Assembly (NCBI GenBank): GCA_903865465.1 | Contig: CAIPJU010000924.1 | Span: 1 to 8,270, forward strand | Direction: 5' to 3' | From: an uncultured Bacteroidota bacterium | GTDB lineage: Bacteria; Bacteroidota; Bacteroidia; Bacteroidales; VadinHA17 | Length of the DNA stretch: 8,270 nt | Shown: in pieces, positions 1 through 5,866 of the stretch | How the letters are laid out: each line of letters opens with the position of its first letter | How positions within the stretch are numbered: the first letter of the stretch is position 1 | Notes under the pieces: generated by a model | Database searches by the model: none | What the model saw: only the letters and a program-made list of their open reading frames with translations | Told to the model about the DNA's origin: nothing | Position numbers and translations under genes: made by a program

Positions 1-383
1 CTGTTTTGAATAAGGAAACCTGTTATTTTGTAAAAAATAATAATAGCCAGAAAAGAGGTAATAGCCTGCACTACAATAATATTTTGAACAAAGGAACTAA
101 TTCCGAACAGTTTCACGATTTTAATGAGATAAGGATAAATGGGTGTCCTTAGAATATCAATATGGGCTTTGAAGATGTTGGAACTATAATTCCAGTAAGT
201 GTCTGAATCACCCGAGCCATCTCCGTTATTAAACGAAAGATAGAATGCCAGCCTGAAGAGGCCGCAAGCTATTAAAAGCCAAAACAAATCGTCTGAGATA
301 TATTTGGCAATAAGGCTCTGCCATTTACCTTTTTGAGAAAATGAATCCAATCCGGCTTTTACATTAATCAGCTTTTTCTTCAT
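1..383 (-). CDS. Membrane glycosyltransferase, GT-C/GT39-like (N-terminal part, cut by window edge)
   Basis: I translated this by hand from the ATG at 383; 127 codons are visible before the left edge and the C-terminal part is missing. The product begins with a basic, soluble stretch (residues 1-30), followed by a transmembrane segment (about 31-51). A predicted periplasmic loop has the acidic run GDGSGDSDTYW (54-64), then RTPIYPYL (79-86) and a second hydrophobic segment (about 100-125). An acidic D-x-D-x-Y-W loop after TM1 followed by R-x-P-x-Y-P is typical of lipid-linked-sugar GT-C transferases (GT39/PMT, ArnT-like), where the loop acidic residue is catalytic. The start overlaps the end of the upstream oxidoreductase gene by 20 bp, which suggests translational coupling. 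A purine-rich GGAAGAAG lies 6 nt upstream of the ATG. Donor and acceptor cannot be read from this part. It could instead be a non-catalytic polytopic envelope protein. Confidence 0.72.
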   Translation of the reverse strand, partial: MKKKLINVKAGLDSFSQKGKWQSLIAKYISDDLFWLLIACGLFRLAFYLSFNNGDGSGDSDTYWNYSSNIFKAHIDILRTPIYPYLIKIVKLFGISSFVQNIIVVQAITSFLAIIIFYKITGFLIQN

Positions 384-1962
384 GGTACACTTCTTCCGTA
401 TTAATATCCCAAATATTATCCTTCGACTTTTCCCCGGAAATTATATTGCTTACCGCTGTAATGGCAGTCAGCATGGAATGGTCCTGATTGTTGTATTTGT
501 GCATCCCGTTTCTTCCGATTAAAAAGAGGTTCTCAAATTTATCAGTAAAATCCCTGATTACATTAAATTGAGAATATGTTCCAAAATAGGCCGGATACGT
601 TTTGGACATCCGAATAATTACGCTGTCAATTACTTCATTTTTATCAATGATATCAATACTATCCAATTCATTAATTGCGAATTGTACAAATTCATCATCC
701 GGCATTTTCCATAAGTTATCACCTTCGTTACAAAAATATTCGAGCCCAATCCATACCTTTTCGATGTTAGCGACCATATAAGGCGACCAGTTATTAAAAA
801 TCTGCATTCTGCCAACTTTCACTTCACGTTCCTGGATGTAAATCCAGTTATCCGGAATCAATCCGTACAATGTGAAAACTGACTTTTTATTCTTTATTTT
901 CAATTTATTCAGAAGCAATCCAACCGTAATGAAATCACGATATTGTAAGCCCTCTCCCACTCTTTTTACTTCAACAGGTGCCCTCTTTCCCATTGCTTTG
1001 ATAAGCTCTTTGACCGGCATTGAAGAAAAGAAATAATCGCCTTTTACTTCAGATATCAGATTAGTGGTTTTATTAAGATAACTTACTCCATGAACTTTAT
1101 AATCTGTGATATTTAATTCAACAACTTCTGAGTTCTTAATGATTATTCCTCCTTTTTCTTCGATAAGAGAGGCCACTGTTTCCCACATCTGCCCCGGACC
1201 CAGTTTTGGATAGAGGAACTGTTCTATTAAACTTGTATCCGTGTTCTTTTGCTCTATTGACTTTTTACTTTTAATAACTGATTTTACTGAATGAAGTAAT
1301 GCCCGCGACACAGATAATTCCTTAATCCTTTGTGCTCCCCAGTCAGCAGCAATTTCGGTACATGGCACGCCCCATATTTTTTCAGTATAATCTTTAAAAA
1401 AAGTCTTATAGAGCTCTTTACCGAAACGGCTGATAAAGAAATCTTCGAGTGTCCTTATTTTTTTAACAGGGAAAATCTTAATCCAAACATAAGACCCGAC
1501 AATTTTAATAATTCTGATAATTCCCAGATTAGTTATTGTGGAACCATTAAGAGTAAGGGGATATTCGAAAAACTTCCTGAGGAAGTAAATTCGTGATAAT
1601 CTGTTTCTGATGAGCATTACCCTGTCGCTCTTTTCAGGATCAGGTCCGTCGGGTGAGAGTCTTATCTGAGTTCTCTTTTTCTGATAATAAATATCCCTGA
1701 GAATATCATCTTTTGAATCAGAACCCTGAACAGGAAGGATTTCCTGCCACCACTTCATTACTATCTCAGATTTTGAGAAGAACCTGTGTCCCCCAATATC
1801 AATCCGATTACCATTGTGGACTACTGTCTTTGAAATTCCGCCAATATCAGTAGTCATCTCAATTATAACAGGCTTAATGTTGGTTTTGGTAACAAGTTCA
1901 TAAGCAGCGGTTAATCCTGCCGGACCTGCACCTATGATAACAGCTGTTTCAAACCTAATCAA
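364..1962 (-). CDS. FAD-dependent oxidoreductase, UDP-galactopyranose mutase / protoporphyrinogen oxidase-like
   Basis: A 532-residue flavoprotein. The N-terminal dinucleotide fold shows GAGPAGLTAAYEL (11-23), the acidic residue E35 at the end of the second strand (FAD ribose contact), GGISKT (41-46) and IDIGGHRFF (54-62). The central region has YTEKIWGVP (192-200) followed by an ADWGAQRI stretch (207-213). The C-terminal flavin motif is LFLIGRNGMHKYNNQDHSM (479-497). These features match the NAD(P)/FAD amine-oxidase-like group that is often called UDP-galactopyranose mutase-like and is commonly linked to polyprenyl-sugar glycosyltransferases. The true substrate of this subgroup is not established to my knowledge. 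It is longer than classical Glf (about 370-390 residues), so I do not call it glf. The start appears to be TTG at 1962: an in-frame TGA lies four codons upstream (1972-1974) and no in-frame ATG precedes the Rossmann motif. The downstream glycosyltransferase overlaps its 3' end. Confidence 0.85.
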   Translation of the reverse strand: MIRFETAVIIGAGPAGLTAAYELVTKTNIKPVIIEMTTDIGGISKTVVHNGNRIDIGGHRFFSKSEIVMKWWQEILPVQGSDSKDDILRDIYYQKKRTQIRLSPDGPDPEKSDRVMLIRNRLSRIYFLRKFFEYPLTLNGSTITNLGIIRIIKIVGSYVWIKIFPVKKIRTLEDFFISRFGKELYKTFFKDYTEKIWGVPCTEIAADWGAQRIKELSVSRALLHSVKSVIKSKKSIEQKNTDTSLIEQFLYPKLGPGQMWETVASLIEEKGGIIIKNSEVVELNITDYKVHGVSYLNKTTNLISEVKGDYFFSSMPVKELIKAMGKRAPVEVKRVGEGLQYRDFITVGLLLNKLKIKNKKSVFTLYGLIPDNWIYIQEREVKVGRMQIFNNWSPYMVANIEKVWIGLEYFCNEGDNLWKMPDDEFVQFAINELDSIDIIDKNEVIDSVIIRMSKTYPAYFGTYSQFNVIRDFTDKFENLFLIGRNGMHKYNNQDHSMLTAITAVSNIISGEKSKDNIWDINTEEVYHEEKAD

Positions 1963-2007
1963 TATGTCTGTTCATTTAAGATCATTAGTTTTTATACAAA
2001 TAATTAC

Positions 2008-2015
2008 CAAATATA
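2008..2015 (-). promoter_or_regulatory. Possible Bacteroidota -7 promoter box for the oxidoreductase/glycosyltransferase pair
   Basis: On the minus strand this reads TATATTTG, a full match to the Bacteroidota -7 consensus TAnnTTTG. It would put the transcript start near 2002 and give a leader of about 40 nt before the TTG at 1962. No clear TTG -33 element lies about 19 nt upstream, and the region is AT-rich enough for chance matches, so support is modest. Confidence 0.35.
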
Positions 2016-2118
2016 TACTAATGGACAGGTGATTATTCCTGAATGAAGATAATAAATCAACAATATATCTTTAAGATTTGCCAGGAAAAGTTTATGGCTA
2101 TTACCTGTGGTATTGAAG

Positions 2119-2203
2119 GAGTAGGGTTTCGGGAACAGAGAGGAAAGCAAAAAGAGTGAGAGTGTAGGTGAGAGCAACCATTTTTTCTTCTCAAAACCTA
2201 CTC
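2119..2203. repeat. Long imperfect inverted repeat (hairpin) downstream of the exported-protein gene
   Basis: The outer arms GAGTAGGGTTT (2119-2129) and AAAACCTACTC (2193-2203) pair at 10 of 11 positions. After an 8-nt one-sided bulge (2130-2137), GAGAGGAAAG (2138-2147) faces TTTTCTTCTC (2183-2192). That pairing is complete in plus-strand RNA if two G-U pairs are allowed, and has two mismatches in minus-strand RNA. The loop is about 35 nt and purine-rich, with GTGAGAG twice. It begins 30 bp past the stop codon of the 190-residue gene. It could be a 3'-UTR structure, a transcription-ending hairpin or a dispersed repeat. No uridine tract of the classical terminator type follows on the minus strand. 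Confidence 0.35.
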
Positions 2204-2232
2204 AATCCCCGCACCCTGGCTATGATTCCCGG

Positions 2233-2805
2233 CTAATAAGGGGAATAAAAACCCTGGGAGCCATTTATTGGAAAGTGGCTGAAGTTGTTGTCCCATTTAG
2301 ACATTTGCACAGCCAGACCTATTGAAAAATTCCCGAAATTATAGGTAGAACCAAGGGTATAACTGGTTTTAGGAAGAATATTTAAAGGAGAAGTCCCGGC
2401 AAGTCTTTTAATTCCGCCACCATATACAGTCCACTGTGAATTAACATGATAACTAGCTGAACCATAAACAGATAATTCGTTGGATGATCCATTTATAATA
2501 CCTTCCCGGTTAAAATTTCCCAATGAATAATAACGTCCTGCAATAAGTCCGCCATTAACCGACCACTTTGGAGATATGGGTACTGATAATGAAGGAGCAA
2601 ATGTAAAGCCAGTGACACTGCCAACATGAGGAATTACAAGAAAGCTGCTTCCAACCGAATAAACCACCCTGGGCTTCATTACTGCTTTTTGGTAGTTATA
2701 CTCAGCTATACTGTCGCGGGAATTAATCTGCTGCGAATAAGCCCTGGAAGATAATAGTGAAACCAGGAGAATAATTAAGCCTATGTTACATTTACATCCT
2801 GACAT
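2233..2805 (-). CDS. Small exported protein, probable outer-membrane beta-barrel
   Basis: I do not recognise a named family. The 190-residue product has a clear Sec signal peptide: hydrophobic core about 8-19 and a signal peptidase I site AYS|QQ after residue 24. The mature part (about 166 residues) has no hydrophobic helix. It is rich in Gly, Ser, Asn, Tyr and Trp, with alternating polar/apolar stretches such as KWSVNGGLIAGRYYSLG, QWTVYGGGIKRL and GNFSIGLAVQMSKW, separated by turn-like NG and PK sequences. This pattern fits a small transmembrane beta-barrel of roughly 6-8 strands, or a beta-sandwich surface protein. It ends in an aromatic residue (FYSPY), as many barrels do. It stands alone: 97 bp after the permease gene and 270 bp before the oxidoreductase gene. 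The start is the ATG at 2805, directly ahead of the signal peptide. The upstream gap (2806-2902) has no full TAnnTTTG match; TAATTTTA at 2837-2844 is the nearest. Read-through from the permease operon is therefore possible. Confidence 0.75.
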   Translation of the reverse strand: MSGCKCNIGLIILLVSLLSSRAYSQQINSRDSIAEYNYQKAVMKPRVVYSVGSSFLVIPHVGSVTGFTFAPSLSVPISPKWSVNGGLIAGRYYSLGNFNREGIINGSSNELSVYGSASYHVNSQWTVYGGGIKRLAGTSPLNILPKTSYTLGSTYNFGNFSIGLAVQMSKWDNNFSHFPINGSQGFYSPY

Positions 2806-2902
2806 GGTTAAAGAAAATCAATGATAATTAATCAGGTAAAATTAACGAAAAAAATAATAGTACTGTTTATAAGTTAGAATCGAAGAGGCTTAATGTAAAA
2901 AT

Positions 2903-4225
2903 TTACTTGGTTGCCACGAAAGCACTCCTCTTTTTTATCAATTTCATTATTAAATAAATAATCACCAGCGCTAAAATCAATAAAGCTATTCCGGCTGCTT
3001 CAGGTTTGGACAGCCTGGATAAAAACCAGGCAATCAGCACAAGGGTGAAGGAGGGTATGGCAATACCTCCCGGAATCCTGAAGCTTCCCGGAGGAGAAGG
3101 ATCTTTTCTTAGCCTGAGCTTAATTGTTGATAAAACAACAGCGACGTAAATCAACAGTAGCGATGCGCTTGAAACAATTATCAACTGTCTGAAACTACCC
3201 GATATTGCAAATATTAGCACCAACAAGGCATAGGTACAGACAGCCAGGTAAGGAGTCGCAAATTTTGGATGTACCTTAGCCAGAAAAGCTGGTAAAAGAC
3301 CATCCTTTGCCCCGGCGAACAATAGTCTCGGGTAAGAGAGTATGCCACCGCTTAAAGTTCCGAAGATGGAAATCACAGCACCCGAGATCATCAGAACCAG
3401 TCCAAATTCACCCATTAGTTTTTTAGCTACTGCTGCCAGCGGCGCTTCTTTATTTATTGCCAGTTCAGCTCCCAGAACTCCCTGCGAAACGGTTTGTATC
3501 AGTATATATAATAAAACAACTGAACCAACGCCAAGGAATAATCCAAGAGGTATTGTGCGCTTCGGATTCCTGATTTCACCACTGGTATTCAATGCCATTT
3601 CTCCTCCTGCAAAGGCGAAGAACAGGATCAATGAGCCTTCACCAAAATCTTTGATTGACGGGAGCTGCGACCATTGGAGGTTTTTTGCTGAAACGCCGAT
3701 CCATCCATAGGTAATTAACAGAATTAAAGGAATGAGCTTTATCAGAGTGTTTACTTTAACCAGATTAATACCCTGTTTAACCCCTGCGATGTTTACAAGC
3801 GTGAAACCTCCATACATTGTCAGGAAAAACATTCCTCTGATGAAAGGTAAATTAAATACGGGAAAGTAAATTGCCAGCATACCTGCCATTGCACTTGCAA
3901 TTGCAGCATCGCTCAGAACTCCAAAACCGAAAAAAAACAGTGTATTTGTAAGAAACCCGGCAAAAGGTCCAAATGCAGCTTCAACGTACGCGTAGGCGCC
4001 TCCGCTTACAGTTACCTTACCGGCAATTTCGGCAAAGCATAGAGCAATCAGGATAATAATAACTCCACATATCAGGTAGGCAAAAATCCCTGCCGCACCC
4101 ATCATTCCGGCAACTATTGCAGGCAATACAAAAATTCCCCCGCCAACGACGCTGTTGATAATATTCGATGCCAATCCCACAACGCCAATCTCCCTTCTCA
4201 GCCCTTCATCTTTGTCATTCTTCAT
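2903..4225 (-). CDS. APC-family amino-acid permease
   Basis: A 440-residue polytopic inner-membrane transporter with about 12 hydrophobic segments, the usual size for the amino acid-polyamine-organocation family. Family landmarks are visible in order. TM1 carries the unwound glycine motif VVGGGIFVLP (26-35), which in the family binds the amino-acid backbone. SGGAYAYVEAAFGPFAGF (74-91) is next. TM6 has FFAFAGGEMALNTSGEIRNP (202-221), then PRLLFAGAKDGLLP (299-312) and the cytoplasmic FRIPGG (382-387). These point to import of an amino acid by proton symport or exchange; the side chain recognised cannot be read from the sequence. It is the last gene of the SDR-GcvPA-GcvPB cluster, 46 bp after the GcvPB-like gene, and so likely brings in the substrate of the decarboxylase-like pair, or exports a product. 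The start at 4225 puts a short charged cytoplasmic tail (MKNDKDEGLRRE) before TM1, as expected. Confidence 0.9.
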   Translation of the reverse strand: MKNDKDEGLRREIGVVGLASNIINSVVGGGIFVLPAIVAGMMGAAGIFAYLICGVIIILIALCFAEIAGKVTVSGGAYAYVEAAFGPFAGFLTNTLFFFGFGVLSDAAIASAMAGMLAIYFPVFNLPFIRGMFFLTMYGGFTLVNIAGVKQGINLVKVNTLIKLIPLILLITYGWIGVSAKNLQWSQLPSIKDFGEGSLILFFAFAGGEMALNTSGEIRNPKRTIPLGLFLGVGSVVLLYILIQTVSQGVLGAELAINKEAPLAAVAKKLMGEFGLVLMISGAVISIFGTLSGGILSYPRLLFAGAKDGLLPAFLAKVHPKFATPYLAVCTYALLVLIFAISGSFRQLIIVSSASLLLIYVAVVLSTIKLRLRKDPSPPGSFRIPGGIAIPSFTLVLIAWFLSRLSKPEAAGIALLILALVIIYLIMKLIKKRSAFVATK

Positions 4226-4271
4226 TATGCGGGATTGTTTGAGTTCAAAGTATCAATTTTCCAAAACCCTT

Positions 4272-5843
4272 TTATCTCTTTTTTTCAAATTCTTTACCAT
4301 GCTTTTTCAGGAAAGACCTCCAGGTAATAGACCATTTTTGAGGATCATCGAACCAGCTTTCATCAATTTTATGAACCACACTGCGATGGGGAGCATTCCT
4401 TACCATCTCAGGATCATTCCTGGCCTCTTCGGCTATATAGCGGAGGGTATCGAGATATTCATCAAGTTCAGCTTTTGAATAAGACTCCGTTGGCTCGATG
4501 GTGCATGGCTCGTGAACAATATATGGATGATGACTCGTCCATAAATGAAATCCAAAGTCGCACATTCTGAAGATTATATTATGAATATCGACACCTGTTC
4601 GGTGATGGAATTTCTCCCAGGTATACCGAACCTGTTCAATCCTGTGCTTACCTCCTGGAAATGGAGATTCAACACCTTCGATCGAAGTCAGATTTTTCAG
4701 AATATAATTGTTATTGAGAACGGCAATTTTAGAGACTTCTCTTAATCCTTCACCGCCAAGACTCCTTATCCATGCATACGATCTGAGTATTACAGGGAAT
4801 GGCCCAAAAAATGACCTGGTTTTTCCGATGGTATTTTCAATCTCCCAGTCAAGAAGGTATTTCCCCTCTTTAAGGTCAACCAGAGGCACCGGCAGGTAGC
4901 TTTCGAGAGCCTTTGTAACTCCCAGAGCTCCTCCGGCAGGCCCGCCGCATCCGTGGGGCGAAGCAAAGGTTTTATGAAGGTTGAAAAAGCACATGTCAAA
5001 TCCGGCTTCCTTTGCCCGGGTTACTCCGAGAATCCCGTTCGCATTGGCCTGATCATAACCGCATAACCCTCCGGCCTCATGAATAATACGTGTAAATTCA
5101 TCAATAAATGGATTAAAAATACCTATATCCTCCGGATTGGTAATAAAGAGGCCGGCAGTTCTTGGTGAAACGGCTTTTTTTAATGCCTCAATATCCGGAA
5201 ATCCGTTTTTGTCGGGGAAAATGGTGATTACCTTATAGCCTTTTACGGCAGCTGCAGCAGCATCGGAAGGATGTGAAAATATCGTGGTTATCAGCTCGTC
5301 ACGGTGGCTTTCACCCCTCAAAGTATGGTATTTTTGCATTATAGAGGCCATGATGAGGATGGCATGCGATCCGGAACTGGGTTGGAACGTAAAACGGTCC
5401 AAACCCGAAATTTCCCTGAAGTACAGGTCCATACTATGCATTATCTGCAGTGCTCCCTGGATAGTTTCCTGATCCTGGTAAGGATGCAGTTTCGATGCTT
5501 TCGTATTTCGTACAAATAGCTCATTTACTTTCGGATTGTATTTTACCGTGCAGGTTCCCTGACCAATATCAATATTTAAGTCGGCTCCAAGGGTGTGCTG
5601 CGACAAACGCAGGAAATGCTTCAGAACTCTCATTTGCCCCACTTCAGGCAAAGCAGGCTCTTCGCTGCGCATTAAACCGGCAGGCAGCGATGAAATACCA
5701 TCTCCAACCTCCTGCTGTATTTCCTTATCAGCTTCGGATACAATGATCCCCCTTTCTCCCGGTGAATGCAATTGAAATATAACTTCTTCATCCCATTTTG
5801 CCTGGTGAAAATTTCTTACCCGGTTTATTCGTTGAATATTCAT
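4272..5843 (-). CDS. gcvPB: GcvPB-like PLP subunit of a split glycine-decarboxylase-family enzyme (divergent active site)
   Basis: This 523-residue protein is homologous along its whole length to glycine dehydrogenase (decarboxylating) subunit 2, the PLP-carrying half of P-protein. Visible landmarks are KYNPKVNE (101-108), TNPEDIGIF (235-243), YDQAN with D264 as the likely PLP-pyridine aspartate, NLHKTF (288-293) with K291 as the PLP lysine, IEPTES (449-454) and NAPHRSVVHKIDE (483-495). The fold and cofactor chemistry are therefore retained. Several segments differ from canonical GcvPB as I recall it: GQGTCTVK for LGSCTMK, SHPSDAAAA for AHGTNPASA, HGCGGPAGG for HGGGGPGAG, and GFHLWTSHHP (431-440) for GFHPPTxxFP. 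Known family members release CO2 from glycine and pass aminomethyl to lipoyl-GcvH. Here the substrate may be glycine or another amino acid. It lies 23 bp after the GcvPA-like gene, its expected partner. The ATG at 5843 gives a N-terminus (FHQAKWDEE) about 18 residues longer than the minimal family start. Confidence 0.88.
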   Translation of the reverse strand: MNIQRINRVRNFHQAKWDEEVIFQLHSPGERGIIVSEADKEIQQEVGDGISSLPAGLMRSEEPALPEVGQMRVLKHFLRLSQHTLGADLNIDIGQGTCTVKYNPKVNELFVRNTKASKLHPYQDQETIQGALQIMHSMDLYFREISGLDRFTFQPSSGSHAILIMASIMQKYHTLRGESHRDELITTIFSHPSDAAAAAVKGYKVITIFPDKNGFPDIEALKKAVSPRTAGLFITNPEDIGIFNPFIDEFTRIIHEAGGLCGYDQANANGILGVTRAKEAGFDMCFFNLHKTFASPHGCGGPAGGALGVTKALESYLPVPLVDLKEGKYLLDWEIENTIGKTRSFFGPFPVILRSYAWIRSLGGEGLREVSKIAVLNNNYILKNLTSIEGVESPFPGGKHRIEQVRYTWEKFHHRTGVDIHNIIFRMCDFGFHLWTSHHPYIVHEPCTIEPTESYSKAELDEYLDTLRYIAEEARNDPEMVRNAPHRSVVHKIDESWFDDPQKWSITWRSFLKKHGKEFEKKR

Positions 5844-5866
5844 GGCGTGTTCGTTTTAATTTGCAA

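Noticed and set aside
364..1962. Naming the flavoprotein glf (UDP-galactopyranose mutase)
   Set aside because: It is about 140 residues longer than classical Glf, and the FAD motifs alone do not establish the mutase reaction.
2895..2906. Palindrome GTAAAAATTTAC over the permease stop codon as a terminator
   Set aside because: Only five A/T-rich pairs with a two-base loop and no following U-tract on the minus strand; too weak to call.
4155..5775. Several plus-strand open frames of 60-107 codons opposite the permease and GcvPB-like genes
   Set aside because: They lie antisense to clearly homologous proteins, show no domain-like composition, and are explained by the sense codon pattern.
5844..5866. 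GcvPA-like and GcvPB-like genes as one fused gcvP broken by a frameshift
   Set aside because: Each has its own stop or start, normal subunit length and a 23-bp gap, as in naturally split P-proteins.
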